From assembly GCF_029869215.1 (NCBI RefSeq), contig NZ_JARWPM010000243.1, forward strand, positions 1-40,774: a stretch of DNA of 40,774 nucleotides. The letters are read 5' to 3'. Position 1 is the stretch's first letter. Every line of letters starts with the position of its first letter. Made by a program: the position numbers and the translations under genes. The notes under the pieces were generated by a model, which saw nothing but the letters and a program-made list of their open reading frames with translations, had not been told where the DNA came from and searched no databases. Below are positions 7,901 through 17,342 of this stretch, in pieces. The stretch comes from Nocardia carnea (GTDB taxonomy: Bacteria; Actinomycetota; Actinomycetes; Mycobacteriales; Mycobacteriaceae).

Positions 7901-8125
7901 CTAGTCCGCGGTGCTGTCGAGTTGCGGCAGCCCTTCCACCGCACGCAATTTATCCGCGACGCCGGCCAGCCGGTCCAGCGCCTCGGCGGGTAATCCCACG
8001 GCGGTACGGACCAATCGCACGAGAGAATCGGGCTCGAGCCCACAGATGATCGCGGAGTTCGCGGTCTCGGGCGGACAACAATCCGAGCCGGCGCCGTTAT
8101 CCGAACTGAAATTCTCCGAATCCAC
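7901..8125 (-). CDS. Small hypothetical protein
   Basis: A 74-residue protein reading VDSENFSSDNGAGSDCCPPE at its start and then a helical region (SLVRLVRTAVGLPAEALDRL). GTG 8125 was selected because GAGGAG sits about 7 nt upstream; longer in-frame extensions are basic and low-complexity. The adjacent CC pair is the only possible metal- or redox-active feature. No family was recognised. It is convergent with the small membrane protein upstream. Confidence 0.55.
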   Translation of the reverse strand: MDSENFSSDNGAGSDCCPPETANSAIICGLEPDSLVRLVRTAVGLPAEALDRLAGVADKLRAVEGLPQLDSTAD

Positions 8126-8334
8126 TGCCGCTCTCCTCACTGTTCGACGCGGCTTTATCCGCGTGGTGGAGGGGAAATGACCGGTCACGCCCGTTTACTC
8201 GAGAACCACCGGGCTGTATGCAGTTCAGCTGTTACCGACGGAACAATAGCAACTGCGCATTGCGGCGGAGTAACGATCATTACCGCGCCGGAAACACCGT
8301 GTCGAAATCGGAATGTGACAATTTTCGGCGCGAA

Positions 8335-9306
8335 TCAGGTGAGCCCGGAGTAGCTGTGCAAACCCGAAACGACGAGATTGATGATGAAGAGGTTGAACAG
8401 CATGGCGACGAATCCGGCGATATTGATCCATGCCGCTTTCGTATCCCGCCAGCCCGAGGTCGCCCGGGCGTGCAGATACGCGGCGTAGAGCACCCACGCG
8501 ATGAACGAGCACGTTTCCTTCGGATCCCAGCCCCAGAACCGGCCCCAGGCCGCTTCGGCCCAGATGGCGCCGAGGATGACGCCCGCGCCGAAGAGCGGGA
8601 AGCCGATGATCGTCGTGCGGTAGGCCAGCCGGTCCAGCGTGCGGGCATCGGGCAGACGGCGCGCGACGGCCCCGAGGATATTGCCCGATTCCGCGCCTTC
8701 GGGCTGGCGCAGCCGGTACAGGAACAGCAGGCTGGCGATACCGGAAACCAGGAAGACACCACTGCCGATACTCACGATCGTGACGTGCAGCGGCAGCCAG
8801 AACGACCGCAGCGCCGGCACCACGGGCGCGGCATCGGAGTAGAGCACGGTGCCCGCGAGGAACATCAGGATCAGCACCGGCACCAGCAGGAACGCCCACA
8901 TTCCGCGGTAGCGGGGATCGCGCATGAAGACGAGTCCCACCACCGCCGCGGCCGCGGTCGCCATGGAAACGAACTCGTACATATTGCCCAGCGGGAAACG
9001 GCCGGTCGCGAAACCGCGCACAACGATCGAGGCGATATGCAGGCCGACCGCCACGAAGAGCACCGAGAAGGCGATATTGCCCAGCCGGTCGGACAGCGGC
9101 ACCCGGGGGGCCTCGCTGATCTTGCCCGGCGTATCGCTCCCGGCGCTGACCCCACCGGCCGCGACCAATTCCCTTTCCCCGGCCTGCCGGGCGCGCGCGG
9201 AGGCGTACTGCACGATCAGCAGGACCAGCACCAGCGCGTACACGACGATCGACGTTTTGTAGGCGAGGTCGCTGTAGCCGGCGAGAGTCTCGTCGATCGG
9301 CATCAT
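8335..9306 (-). CDS. ccsB: Cytochrome c biogenesis protein CcsB/CcsA (heme handling)
   Basis: A 323-residue multi-pass membrane protein of the System II heme delivery complex. The tryptophan-rich WWD motif is plain: WGRFWGWDPKETCSFIAWV (about residues 245-265). Hydrophobic segments occupy most of the rest, with histidines in membrane-flanking positions (LHIAS, LPLHVTIV, LHSYSG) that could be heme ligands. It works with ResB to move heme across the membrane for attachment to apocytochromes. ATG 9306 overlaps the resB stop by ATGA. It is the last gene of the seven-gene overlapping operon. Confidence 0.92.
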   Translation of the reverse strand: MMPIDETLAGYSDLAYKTSIVVYALVLVLLIVQYASARARQAGERELVAAGGVSAGSDTPGKISEAPRVPLSDRLGNIAFSVLFVAVGLHIASIVVRGFATGRFPLGNMYEFVSMATAAAAVVGLVFMRDPRYRGMWAFLLVPVLILMFLAGTVLYSDAAPVVPALRSFWLPLHVTIVSIGSGVFLVSGIASLLFLYRLRQPEGAESGNILGAVARRLPDARTLDRLAYRTTIIGFPLFGAGVILGAIWAEAAWGRFWGWDPKETCSFIAWVLYAAYLHARATSGWRDTKAAWINIAGFVAMLFNLFIINLVVSGLHSYSGLT

Positions 9307-10934
9307 TGTTCTCCCGTGTCGGTCCCAGAAGCGTCCAGCAGACGGTGCCGTAGGCGCTCGAACTCCCCGCCCCAGCCGGCCTGATCGGTGCGGGCCAGCC
9401 CGCCCATTTCTACTACGACGCGTCGTTGGTCCACGGTACCCTCCGGGGTCACCCGCAACCACACCCGCCTCCGGGAAATGAGCAGCGAGACCAGCAACCC
9501 GCCCATCATCACCAGCGCGCTCACCAGCACCCACTGCTGTGCCGGATCGTGGGAGACCTGCAGGTTCACGAATTCCTCGGCACCGTCGAAGCGGATCTCG
9601 GTGCCGTTGGGCAGGGTGGTCGATTCACCCGGCCGCAGGTTCACCCGCGCTTCTTTGGCCAGCCGGCCCTGCCGCACCATTTCCTGATCCAGCGCGAAGA
9701 TCGACTGCGGCCGGCCGGTGTCCAGGCCCGTATCCCCGCGATAGATATCCACCGCCACGGCGGGATCGGTCATCTCCGGGTACACCGAGGTGAGCAGCGA
9801 ACCGTGGAAACTGGCGGTCGGCGCGAACAGGCCCTCGATCGCGATCTGGTTCTGCCGCCGCTCGGTATCGGTGGTGTACATACCGCCGGGCGGATCGATC
9901 CGCAGCACGCCGCTGGACAGGAAGGTCTGCATATCGTTGGGCTGCCACTGCACCGTCTCGGTACGGGTTTCGCCGTTGGGGAAGGTGACAGTGAACGTGG
10001 GCGCGTACCCGTGCCCCTGCAGATAGACGCGGTCCCCGCCGACCCGCAGCGGATGGTTCACCTTGATGGTCGTATCCCGCCAGGTGTTCGTCTCCAGGTC
10101 CGTACCCGACTGATACGCGATATCGGAGGTGAACATCTCGGCTTGACCGTTGTCGAGATAGTCGGCCCGGAAATTCTTCACCTGCACACACAACGGGGTC
10201 ATCCCGGTGCCGTCGTTGACGTTCCCGGCGCGGAAGGAATCGAAAACCGCCGGTGAGGTGGTACAGAAGCCGGGCCCGCCGTTGGCGATCACGATCACAT
10301 TGCCCTCGTAACTGAACAACCGTCCCACCGCGATGGCCACCAGCAGCCCGACCAGCGCGAGGTGGAAAACCAGATTGCCCAGTTCGCGTGTGTAGCCCTT
10401 CTCCGCCGACAGCGTCACCTCACCGTCGCGTTCGCCCGCCCGGACTTCGGTGCGCCAGCCGCGCAACCGCGTCCGCGCCTGTTCGGCGATCTCGGCCGCG
10501 GACCCGTCGACCACCGCACGGTGGTGGTGCGGTAGCCGGGCCAGATTGCGCGGCACCCGCACCGGCGGGGTGCGCAGCGCGCGGTAGTGGTCCACGGTGC
10601 GCGGCAGGATGCAGCCCACCAGCGAGATGAACAGCAGCACGTACACCGCGGTGAACCAGAAGCTGGAGAACACGTCGAACAGCTCGAACCGGTCCATCCA
10701 CTCGCCGAGCATCGGACGGTCGGCGATGTACTCCGCGACCTTCTGCTCGTTCAGGTTCCGCTGCGGCAGCAGCGCACCCGGAATCGCGGCCAAGGCCAGC
10801 AGGAACAGCAGCACCAGCGCGGTACGCATACTGGTGAGCCCACGCCAGCCGTTGCGGATCAGCGCCCGGGCACGGCCCAGCGGGGACTGCCGGGGCGGAC
10901 GTGCGGGCGCCTCGGGGTGGTCGGTCACGGTCAT
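9303..10934 (-). CDS. resB: Cytochrome c biogenesis protein ResB (Ccs1)
   Basis: A 543-residue membrane protein. N-terminal membrane helices ([38 protein letters not shown]) are followed by a large extracytoplasmic domain and a final helix ([19 protein letters not shown]), the ResB architecture. The domain contains [17 protein letters not shown] and [13 protein letters not shown], typical of actinobacterial ResB. With CcsB it forms the System II cytochrome c synthetase. The ATG start overlaps ccdA by ATGA and the stop overlaps ccsB by ATGA. Confidence 0.93.
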   Translation of the reverse strand: MTVTDHPEAPARPPRQSPLGRARALIRNGWRGLTSMRTALVLLFLLALAAIPGALLPQRNLNEQKVAEYIADRPMLGEWMDRFELFDVFSSFWFTAVYVLLFISLVGCILPRTVDHYRALRTPPVRVPRNLARLPHHHRAVVDGSAAEIAEQARTRLRGWRTEVRAGERDGEVTLSAEKGYTRELGNLVFHLALVGLLVAIAVGRLFSYEGNVIVIANGGPGFCTTSPAVFDSFRAGNVNDGTGMTPLCVQVKNFRADYLDNGQAEMFTSDIAYQSGTDLETNTWRDTTIKVNHPLRVGGDRVYLQGHGYAPTFTVTFPNGETRTETVQWQPNDMQTFLSSGVLRIDPPGGMYTTDTERRQNQIAIEGLFAPTASFHGSLLTSVYPEMTDPAVAVDIYRGDTGLDTGRPQSIFALDQEMVRQGRLAKEARVNLRPGESTTLPNGTEIRFDGAEEFVNLQVSHDPAQQWVLVSALVMMGGLLVSLLISRRRVWLRVTPEGTVDQRRVVVEMGGLARTDQAGWGGEFERLRHRLLDASGTDTGEQ

Positions 10935-11803
10935 ATCGGCAACGTCACCCCGGAGACGAAACCGTCGCGCACCCAGCCGATGAACACTTCCCATGCCCCG
11001 GTCACCAGCGCCACGCCGACAGCTATGAGCAGGATGCCGCCGAGCATTTGAATGCTTCGGGAGTTGCGTCGCAGCCAGCCCACCCCGCGCAGCGCGCTCG
11101 CCGACCCGAAGGCCAGCACCACGAAAGGCAACCCGAGGCCGAGACAGTACGCCACGATCAGCGCGACCCCGCGCGCGGCGGTGGTGCCCTCGGTCCCTGC
11201 GGCCACCGCCATCACACCCGACAGGGTGGGCCCGAGACACGGCGTCCAGCCGAGCGCGAACACCGCACCGAGCAGCGGCGCCCCGGCGACACCGGCCAGT
11301 CGGCGCGGCGCCATCCGGGTATCGCGCTGCAACGCCGGGATCAACCCGAGAAAAGCCAGGCCCATCACGATGGTGACGACGCCGCCCAGCCGCTGTAGCA
11401 ACTCACGGTTCACGTTGAGGGTCTGAATGAGCCCGAAAACGGTCGCGGTGGCCAGCACGAAAACCACGGTGAAGCCCGCGACGAACAATCCGGCCGCACC
11501 GGCGACCCGCAACCGCCCGCTCTCCGCGGGCGGGGCCGTTTTCCGGTCGGGGCCGGTCAGTACCGCCGTCGCGCCCGGCCCGGCCGCCGTACGCCCGCGC
11601 CGGGCCTCCTCGACCGTCACCGGTGGTGTCTGCGCACCCACCAGACCGGCCAGATACGACAGATACCCCGGCACCAGCGGCACCACGCACGGCGAGGCGA
11701 ACGACACCAGACCGGCCAGCAGGCAGGCGCCGAGGGCCAGCAGCAGCGGCCCCGTGGCCGCCGTCTGCTGGAATGACTCCCCCACTCCTGCCAGAACCGT
11801 CAA
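10931..11803 (-). CDS. ccdA: Thiol-disulfide transporter CcdA
   Basis: A 290-residue DsbD-type transmembrane protein that carries electrons from cytoplasmic thioredoxin to extracytoplasmic TlpA-like proteins, keeping the apocytochrome CxxCH reduced. Both redox motifs are visible: [20 protein letters not shown] (about residues 34-53) and [14 protein letters not shown] loop of about 50 polar residues between helices 1 and 2 ([19 protein letters not shown] onwards) is longer than in minimal CcdA. The start at 11803 is TTG and gives a TTGA overlap with the preceding ORF; GTG six codons in is an alternative. Confidence 0.9.
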   Translation of the reverse strand: MTVLAGVGESFQQTAATGPLLLALGACLLAGLVSFASPCVVPLVPGYLSYLAGLVGAQTPPVTVEEARRGRTAAGPGATAVLTGPDRKTAPPAESGRLRVAGAAGLFVAGFTVVFVLATATVFGLIQTLNVNRELLQRLGGVVTIVMGLAFLGLIPALQRDTRMAPRRLAGVAGAPLLGAVFALGWTPCLGPTLSGVMAVAAGTEGTTAARGVALIVAYCLGLGLPFVVLAFGSASALRGVGWLRRNSRSIQMLGGILLIAVGVALVTGAWEVFIGWVRDGFVSGVTLPI

Positions 11804-12051
11804 CGCGAACTACGCTCCGCTTCCGGTTCGGAATTGCTCGTACGGCGGTCTTCACCCCGGCCGCCCGGCGCGGTCGAACCGCGCGCCCCGGACGGCCGCG
11901 AGTTCGACACCCTCCGGTCGCTACCGGCGGTGGCCGCCGGCTGTAGCTCCCAGGAACCGAGCGACGATTTCACCAGTACCTCGGCGCGTACCCCCCGCGG
12001 GGGGCGGGTGGCGCCGTACCGGCGGACACCTCGGGACCGAAGACTTCTCAT
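11800..12051 (-). CDS. Small basic ORF bridging tlpA and ccdA
   Basis: An 83-residue frame, [20 protein letters not shown] then a Ser/Arg/Gly-rich tail. It has no hydrophobic segment and no recognised domain. Its only support is position: the ATG overlaps the tlpA stop by ATGA and its stop overlaps the ccdA start by TTGA, so both junctions match the rest of the operon. Low complexity and lack of similarity mean it could instead be a spacer or coupling frame that merely carries ribosomes from tlpA to ccdA. Confidence 0.45.
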   Translation of the reverse strand: MRSLRSRGVRRYGATRPPRGVRAEVLVKSSLGSWELQPAATAGSDRRVSNSRPSGARGSTAPGGRGEDRRTSNSEPEAERSSR

Positions 12052-12746
12052 GATGCTCCCTCCGCGGCGATGCGCTGCACCACCGGCATTAGATCCTCAG
12101 CGAGTAAGGCGCGCAGAAACACCGCCGCCACCCGGTGATCCCGATCCAGCACCACCGTGCTGGGAATGACACTGGTCGGAATGCCACCGAGCGCCAGCAA
12201 TGTGCGCATGGGCGGGTCGAAAATCGACGGATAACCGACGTGGTTATCGATAACGAAATCGCGTGCTTTGTCCTGCTGATCCTTGACATTGATCCCGAGG
12301 AAAGCGACCCCGAGATCCTTTGTCTGTTCGTAGACCTGTTCGAGCGCGGGCGCTTCGCCGCGGCACGGACCGCACCACTGCGCCCACAGATTGATGACGA
12401 CGACCTGGCCCGGGAAATCGTCCACCGAGACGGTTTCACCGTCATCGGACATCAGATCCGGACCGGAAAGCTCCCCGATGGTCCCGCGAGTGGACGGGGG
12501 ATCGTAGAAAATATCGGTCTGTCCACCGGGCGATACGAATTCGAACGTACCGCCGCCCGTGGCGACCGCGTCGGTACCGGTCGAACACCCGGCGACCGCG
12601 GCCAGGCACAGCAGCGCCGCGAGCACCGGCACCAGCCGGCCCCGAACCGCCGAGGCGAACCCCTTACCCATGCTGTATCCATCGCGCATGAGCGGGGGCC
12701 CTGCGTGGGGACGCTCCGCTACCGCCTCCGGGCCTGACCCGCTCAT
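12048..12746 (-). CDS. TlpA/ResA-like thioredoxin-fold lipoprotein
   Basis: A thiol-disulfide reductase that acts outside the membrane in cytochrome c maturation, receiving electrons from CcdA. Visible: hydrophobic LVPVLAALLCLAAVAGC with a lipobox (VAGC, lipidated Cys), then INLWAQWCGPCRGEAPALE with the WCxxC active site, and GGIPTSVIPSTVVLD with the cis-proline loop. The longest frame (232 residues) begins at ATG 12746, but the first ~25 residues are encoded by a palindromic repeat and give an overlong signal region; ATG 12689 or 12671 may be the real start. The 12746 start would make an ATGA overlap with the phosphatase gene. Confidence 0.85.
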   Translation of the reverse strand: MSGSGPEAVAERPHAGPPLMRDGYSMGKGFASAVRGRLVPVLAALLCLAAVAGCSTGTDAVATGGGTFEFVSPGGQTDIFYDPPSTRGTIGELSGPDLMSDDGETVSVDDFPGQVVVINLWAQWCGPCRGEAPALEQVYEQTKDLGVAFLGINVKDQQDKARDFVIDNHVGYPSIFDPPMRTLLALGGIPTSVIPSTVVLDRDHRVAAVFLRALLAEDLMPVVQRIAAEGAS

Positions 12747-12750
12747 GCGC
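12684..12750 (-). repeat. Palindromic repeat, copy 1 (inside tlpA start / phosphatase stop)
   Basis: A single copy with perfect 13-bp arms: GCGCATGAGCGGG at 12684-12696 and its complement at 12738-12750. The core reads GGAGGCGGTAGCGGAGCG on the minus strand. It supplies the TGA stop of the phosphatase gene and the ATG of the longest tlpA frame (ATGA). The sixth base of GAGCGx is G, paired with C. Confidence 0.85.
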
Positions 12751-13558
12751 CGTGCACCGTCGGATCCGATCCGCCCGCGGGCTCGGAGTAGACGATATCG
12801 ACCAAGGTGTCACCCCGGTAGACGAGCGAGGTCAGCGACGCCAGACCGCACTGGCGGCTGCGCGGATCGTGCCACAGGCGCTGGCCCTGCAGGAACCGGC
12901 GCAGCGTCCAGACAGGCAGCTGATGTGACACCAGCACCGCTTCGCGGCCGGTGGCCTCCACCCGCGCCTTGTTCACGGCGGCGAGCATCCGGTGCGCGAT
13001 CTGCAGGTACGGTTCGCCCCACGACGGGGTGAACGGATCGCGCAGTTTCCACCAGTGCCGGGGTTTGCGCAGGGCCCCGTCGCCGACCGATACCCGTAGG
13101 CCCTCGAAGGTGTTACCGGCCTCGATGAGGTTCTCGTCGGTGCGCACGGCGAGGCCGTGCCGGCCCGCGATCGGTTCCGCCGTCTCCTGCGCCCGCTGCA
13201 GCGGAGAGGCGATCACCACGGCGATATCGTGATCGGCCAGTGCCCGCGCGACGGCGCCCGCCTGCGCGCGCCCGGCGACGGACAATCCGAAACCCGGCAG
13301 CCGCCCGTACAGGATGCCGCGCGGATTGTGCACCTCGCCGTGGCGCAGTACATGCACGATGGTTTCCACCGATTCGGGGTCGGCGGCACCGGGTGAGGGC
13401 GGTTCGGCGGCGATACTGCCCGCGGTACCGGCCGTAGCGGCGAGGTCGTCGGCGTCCCCGTGTCCGGCGGGACTGTGCTCGGGAGCGGTACCCGCCGTGG
13501 CACTCCCGGTTTCGGTGCCGACCGTGGGGGCGTCGTTGTCCGGGTCGGGGCGGCTCAC
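12743..13558 (-). CDS. Histidine phosphatase (phosphoglycerate mutase-like) protein
   Basis: A 271-residue protein. About 60 N-terminal residues are disordered (rich in T, A, G, D and P); the catalytic domain starts at [20 protein letters not shown] with the RHG phosphohistidine motif, then [14 protein letters not shown], the conserved E region ([11 protein letters not shown]) and [10 protein letters not shown] with the second catalytic His. This is the branch-1 histidine phosphatase superfamily; the substrate is not predictable and it is unlikely to be glycolytic. It corresponds in position to the phosphatase after hemL in mycobacteria. GTG 13558 overlaps the hemL stop by GTGA. Confidence 0.85.
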   Translation of the reverse strand: MSRPDPDNDAPTVGTETGSATAGTAPEHSPAGHGDADDLAATAGTAGSIAAEPPSPGAADPESVETIVHVLRHGEVHNPRGILYGRLPGFGLSVAGRAQAGAVARALADHDIAVVIASPLQRAQETAEPIAGRHGLAVRTDENLIEAGNTFEGLRVSVGDGALRKPRHWWKLRDPFTPSWGEPYLQIAHRMLAAVNKARVEATGREAVLVSHQLPVWTLRRFLQGQRLWHDPRSRQCGLASLTSLVYRGDTLVDIVYSEPAGGSDPTVHGA

Positions 13559-14889
13559 GGCTGGCTTCCTTCTGGTGGCGCGCCGGCCGCCGCGGCCGCG
13601 GCGGCGGGTAGCGCGGCGGCTATCCGCTCGAACGCGTCGTCGTCGAGCGCCGCGGAGACGAACCAGGCCTCGAAGGCGCTGGGCGGGGCGTATACCCCGC
13701 CGTCGAGCAGCCCGTGGAAGAAGGCCGGATAACGCCAGGTCTGGCTCGCCTTGGCGGCGGCGTAGTCGAGTACCGGGGATTCGGCGAAGAACACGCTCAC
13801 CATATTGCCCGCGAACTGCACCTGGTGCGCGACCCCCGCGCCGGTGAGCGCTTCGGTGAGCAGAATGCCCAGCCGTTCACTGTTCCGGTTCAGGGCTGCG
13901 TACACCTGTTTGTCGGCGGCGCGCAGCGTGGCCAGGCCCGCCGCCACCGCCACCGGATTCCCGGACAAGGTGCCGGCCTGGTAGACGGGGCCGAGCGGGG
14001 CGAGCCGGTCCATCACATCGGCCCGGCCGCCGAACGCCGCCGCGGGCAGTCCGCCGCTCATCACCTTCCCGTAGGTGTAGAGATCGGCGGCCACCGATTC
14101 GATTCCGTACCAGCCGGCGCTGCTCACCCGGAACCCGGTCATCACCTCGTCCATGATGAGCAGCGCGCCGTGGTCGGAGGTGATCCGGCGCAGCCCGGCG
14201 TTGAAATCGGGCAGCGGCGCCACCGCACCCATGTTCCCGGCGGCGGCCTCGGTGATCACGGCCGCGATCTCGTCCGGATGCTGTTCGAAGGCCGCGCGGA
14301 CGGCGTCCAGGTCGTTGTACGGGAGAACGATCGTATCGGCGGCCTGCGCACCGGTGACCCCGGGCGAAGTAGGTAGCCCGAACGTTGCGACCCCGGAGCC
14401 CGCGTCCGCCAGCAGCGCATCGACATGGCCGTGATAGCAGCCCGCGAATTTGATGATCTTGGTGCGACCGGTGTAGCCGCGCGCCAGGCGCACCGCGCTC
14501 ATGGTCGCCTCGGTACCGGAATTGACCAGCCGCACCTTCTGCACCGGCGCGACCCGCTCCACGATCAACTCGGCGAGTTCCACCTCGGCGGCTGTCGGCG
14601 CGCCGAACGAGAGCCCGTCCCCGGCGACCTTGCGTACCGCCTCGACCACCGCGGGATGCGCGTGCCCGAGGATCATCGGTCCCCAGGAGCACACCAGATC
14701 GACGTAGTCGTTACCGTCCGCGTCGACCAGATGGCAGCCCCGGGCCGAGGAGATGAACCGCGGCGTACCCCCCACCGAGCCGAAGGCCCGCACGGGGGAA
14801 TTGACCCCACCGGGAACTACCGCTTCGGCTCGCTGGAAAAGCTGACTGGAGGCCGGCACCGCCGTACCGGCCACGCGCAGAGAACTCAC
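13555..14889 (-). CDS. hemL: Glutamate-1-semialdehyde 2,1-aminomutase
   Basis: A 444-residue PLP enzyme converting glutamate-1-semialdehyde to 5-aminolevulinate, the second step of the C5 tetrapyrrole route (hemA is in this window too). Motifs: [18 protein letters not shown] at the N-terminus, [17 protein letters not shown] for phosphate binding, [14 protein letters not shown] with the PLP-pyridine Asp, and [16 protein letters not shown] with the Schiff-base Lys. GTG 14889 gives the MSSLRV-type start; GGAGG lies only two bases before it, so the exact start is uncertain. First gene of the overlapping hemL-to-ccsB chain. Confidence 0.95.
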   Translation of the reverse strand: MSSLRVAGTAVPASSQLFQRAEAVVPGGVNSPVRAFGSVGGTPRFISSARGCHLVDADGNDYVDLVCSWGPMILGHAHPAVVEAVRKVAGDGLSFGAPTAAEVELAELIVERVAPVQKVRLVNSGTEATMSAVRLARGYTGRTKIIKFAGCYHGHVDALLADAGSGVATFGLPTSPGVTGAQAADTIVLPYNDLDAVRAAFEQHPDEIAAVITEAAAGNMGAVAPLPDFNAGLRRITSDHGALLIMDEVMTGFRVSSAGWYGIESVAADLYTYGKVMSGGLPAAAFGGRADVMDRLAPLGPVYQAGTLSGNPVAVAAGLATLRAADKQVYAALNRNSERLGILLTEALTGAGVAHQVQFAGNMVSVFFAESPVLDYAAAKASQTWRYPAFFHGLLDGGVYAPPSAFEAWFVSAALDDDAFERIAAALPAAAAAAAGAPPEGSQP

Positions 14890-15073
14890 GGCCTCCAGTT
14901 TGGCAGCCTGCCCGCACGGCGTCGACGACAGGGTGCGGCATCGGTGACGCACACCGCCACCGCGGCAAATCACACAGCACTTGCCGTGCCAAATACACCA
15001 GGCGTTCGCCGTGAGTGCGTACTGTTCTGTTCCGTCGTAACAATTGCCCGAATCACCGGCCGGGGAGGTCGTT

Positions 15074-15469
15074 TTGCGAATTGGCATCAGTGGTGCGGCG
15101 CTGGCAGTGGCCTCGGTCGCGTGCGGCGTCCTGGCGAGCAGCCTCGGCGCGGGTACGGCCGCGGCCGCCGAACCGGTCGTGGACACCGAGAACGCCCGCG
15201 CTGGGCTGCGGCTGAACCAGGCCGAAACCGCGGCACTGGCCGCGGGCCCGGTCCCGGCGCTCGTCGACCAGATCGTTCCGGCATCCCGGATCGGCGCGGG
15301 CCTCGACAGCGATACCCGCCTCTACCGCGACGAGAACGGTGGCGTGCACGCCTCACTGCGCCAGGTGATGCTGGAATCGGTCGACAACAACGGTTCGGTC
15401 ATCGTGTTCGTGCACGTTCCGGGCGCCCCGCACGGCCGCGTGTTCGATATCTACCAGCAGTGGGGCTGA
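15074..15469 (+). CDS. Secreted hypothetical protein
   Basis: A 131-residue protein from TTG 15074, which follows GGGGAGG by about 5 nt. A signal peptide ([20 protein letters not shown], then GTAAAAE) with an AxA-type cleavage site predicts export. The mature ~100 residues contain [21 protein letters not shown] and [14 protein letters not shown], with no cysteine. It looks like one of the many short secreted proteins of mycolic-acid actinomycetes; no function is assigned. It is divergent from hemL. Confidence 0.75.
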   Translation: MRIGISGAALAVASVACGVLASSLGAGTAAAAEPVVDTENARAGLRLNQAETAALAAGPVPALVDQIVPASRIGAGLDSDTRLYRDENGGVHASLRQVMLESVDNNGSVIVFVHVPGAPHGRVFDIYQQWG

Positions 15470-15533
15470 CCCGGGCCGATCTGCCGAGGTGACGGCCGGC
15501 AGGTATCACCGGCACGCCGCCCCGCCCGGCCCC

Positions 15534-15776
15534 TCATGCCCTCCTGCGGCGCAGCAGCCGGGCGGCCGCATCGGTGAGAGCCAGCCCGGCGCCGGTGACC
15601 AGCAACATCGCCAGGAACAACCATGGGGCGACGTAGCGGGTCGCGGTGTAAGCCGGATAGTCCCCGGTCGCCGGGAGATCGGTGGTCTGCACGCCCAGCG
15701 CCCAGCACAGGGCTGCCAGTCCGGCCGCGACAACCGCCACCGCGATATCGACGGATACGACGAGCGAACGGTTCAC
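15534..15776 (-). CDS. Small two-helix membrane protein
   Basis: An 80-residue protein with two membrane helices (VSVDIAVAVVAAGLAALCWALG and VAPWLFLAMLLVTGAGLALT) separated by a polar loop with DLPATGDYPAYTATRY, and a basic RLLRRRRA tail inside. GTG 15776 is preferred because GAGGAG lies 5 nt upstream; ATG 15788 is the alternative. No known family was recognised. Confidence 0.7.
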   Translation of the reverse strand: MNRSLVVSVDIAVAVVAAGLAALCWALGVQTTDLPATGDYPAYTATRYVAPWLFLAMLLVTGAGLALTDAAARLLRRRRA

Positions 15777-15946
15777 AGGTCTCCTCATCTCTGCGGCGGC
15801 CGGAGCGGCGATCCCGGCGGGCATTCGGTCAGCGGGAAATTTTCGCCTGCACACGATGCTGCCCGCGCGGAATCGGATTGGCAATCAGCCTTGACGAGCC
15901 GTGTCGCCGAAACACGAACCACGGCACACCCTGGTGACCGGCTCGC

Positions 15947-16444
15947 TCATGCTGTCCCGCCCGTGCCACCGGACCGTGCGATCGCCTCGGTCAGCGCAGC
16001 CCGCAAGGCGCGATGATCCTTCGCCCAGGTACGCACCAGCTCGCCGTCGGTACGCCGGAGGCCGATGGCGGTACGCCGCCGCGGAACCCCGGTCAGCTCG
16101 CCGAGCGCGCGGCCGTCCTCCCAGGGGTCGTCCGCATCGGCCGGAAGGACGGCGGCGATGGACCGGACCGGGGTGGTCTCCGCACCGTTGCGCAGGAAAT
16201 CCGCGGTGAGTTCCACGCTCACATGCGTCCGTGCCGCATACACCTGGAGTACACCGAAACCGGTGATCAGCGCCGCGCAGAACAGCAGGGCGAACCAGTG
16301 CGGGGTGACGCCGGCGGCGAGTTCGGCGGCCAGTAGCAGCAGACAGATCAGCGGGCCGTACGCCACCGCCCGCCAGCGCGCGCCGGGCTCGGCGAACAGC
16401 ACCTCTGCGGAATCGACGGCGGTGGTGTCGGACCGATCAGGCAT
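15947..16444 (-). CDS. DUF3093-like membrane protein
   Basis: A 165-residue protein with two close membrane helices (about residues 28-46 and 50-68: PLICLLLLAAELAAG and WFALLFCAALITGFGVLQV), then a soluble beta-rich C-terminal domain (VSVELTADFLRNGAETTPV..., ending in an RALRAALTEA helix). This helical hairpin plus PH-like tail resembles DUF3093 proteins of actinobacteria, which have no assigned role; the match is by architecture only. It begins at ATG 16444 and a 39-residue membrane protein lies just upstream. Confidence 0.65.
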   Translation of the reverse strand: MPDRSDTTAVDSAEVLFAEPGARWRAVAYGPLICLLLLAAELAAGVTPHWFALLFCAALITGFGVLQVYAARTHVSVELTADFLRNGAETTPVRSIAAVLPADADDPWEDGRALGELTGVPRRRTAIGLRRTDGELVRTWAKDHRALRAALTEAIARSGGTGGTA

Positions 16445-16478
16445 ACGCGCGGGTACCGGAAGCGGAAACCACCTCGGC

Positions 16479-16598
16479 TCAGCCGACGATGCTGGGGATC
16501 AGCAGAACCGCGACCGTGAGCACACCGAACAGGATCAACAGACTCAAAACGAGCATATCCCGCCGGATACTCTGTGGCTGCTGGATAACCACTCGCAT
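16479..16598 (-). CDS. 39-residue single-pass membrane peptide
   Basis: A short gene starting at ATG 16598, preceded by GGAGGC with a 4-nt gap. The peptide is MRVVIQQPQSIRRD followed by a 25-residue hydrophobic helix (MLVLSLLILFGVLTVAVLLI) and PSIVG at the end. The basic N-terminus predicts an N-in orientation. It is easily missed because of its size. The next gene (DUF3093-like) starts 35 nt downstream on the same strand, so they may be co-transcribed. Function unknown. Confidence 0.65.
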   Translation of the reverse strand: MRVVIQQPQSIRRDMLVLSLLILFGVLTVAVLLIPSIVG

Positions 16599-16850
16599 CG
16601 TTGCCTCCGATCCCCGGAAAACCGGCCCCGGGATTTCGCCCTACTGGAGGGTTACCCGTGGCCACCGGTTCGCATGTCCTCTGTGACAGCCCTCACCATA
16701 CATGCCGGAATACGCGGAACAAACTCAACGTTCGTCCTGAGGATGCGCGGCCGACGGCGAGTCGGTATCAACGCGCAGGTCAGAACTCGGGACAGCGAAA
16801 TCGGCGCCGTAGCGGAGTGCGATCCGGCCGGGCCGCGCGACGGCAGATCC

Positions 16851-17342
16851 TCACGGCTTTCCCGGCCCGCGGGGCGCGAACCACTGCGCGGCCTCCGGCC
16901 GCAGGCACAGATAGACAGCCCCACCCGCGAGCACCGCCTGCACGATGGAAATCCCGCCGGACACCACGGTGCCGGCGCCTTCCACGGCACCGATGGAGAA
17001 CAGTGCGGCCACGCCCATGATCACCAGCCAGATCCCGGCGAAGGTCAGCAGCGTACGCGCCCACACCTTGCCCTTGCCGAGCTGATGGACCACCAGTACG
17101 CCCAGCGCGGCGATCAGCGAGCCGAAAACCGCCCCGAGCACCGCGCCCACCAGCACCAGCAGATCGATCGTCGCCGGAGCGAGCTGCGGATCGGCGGCCT
17201 GCATCCGCTCCCGGAACTCGGCGCCGAACCGCTCCCGGTTCAGCAGCGTATCGGCCAGCGAGACGAACAGCCGGACAACTCCCAGGGCGATGACGCCCCA
17301 CCACAATTGCCGCGCGGTGACGATATCCGCGGGCGGCTTCAC
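16851..17342 (-). CDS. Four-TM membrane protein downstream of hemB
   Basis: A 163-residue protein with four hydrophobic helices ([76 protein letters not shown]) and a conserved-looking charged loop after helix 1 ([15 protein letters not shown]). GTG 17342 overlaps the hemB stop by GTGA, so it is translated from the hemB message. Such proteins follow hemB in related genomes, but a link to heme synthesis is only positional. Confidence 0.8.
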   Translation of the reverse strand: MKPPADIVTARQLWWGVIALGVVRLFVSLADTLLNRERFGAEFRERMQAADPQLAPATIDLLVLVGAVLGAVFGSLIAALGVLVVHQLGKGKVWARTLLTFAGIWLVIMGVAALFSIGAVEGAGTVVSGGISIVQAVLAGGAVYLCLRPEAAQWFAPRGPGKP

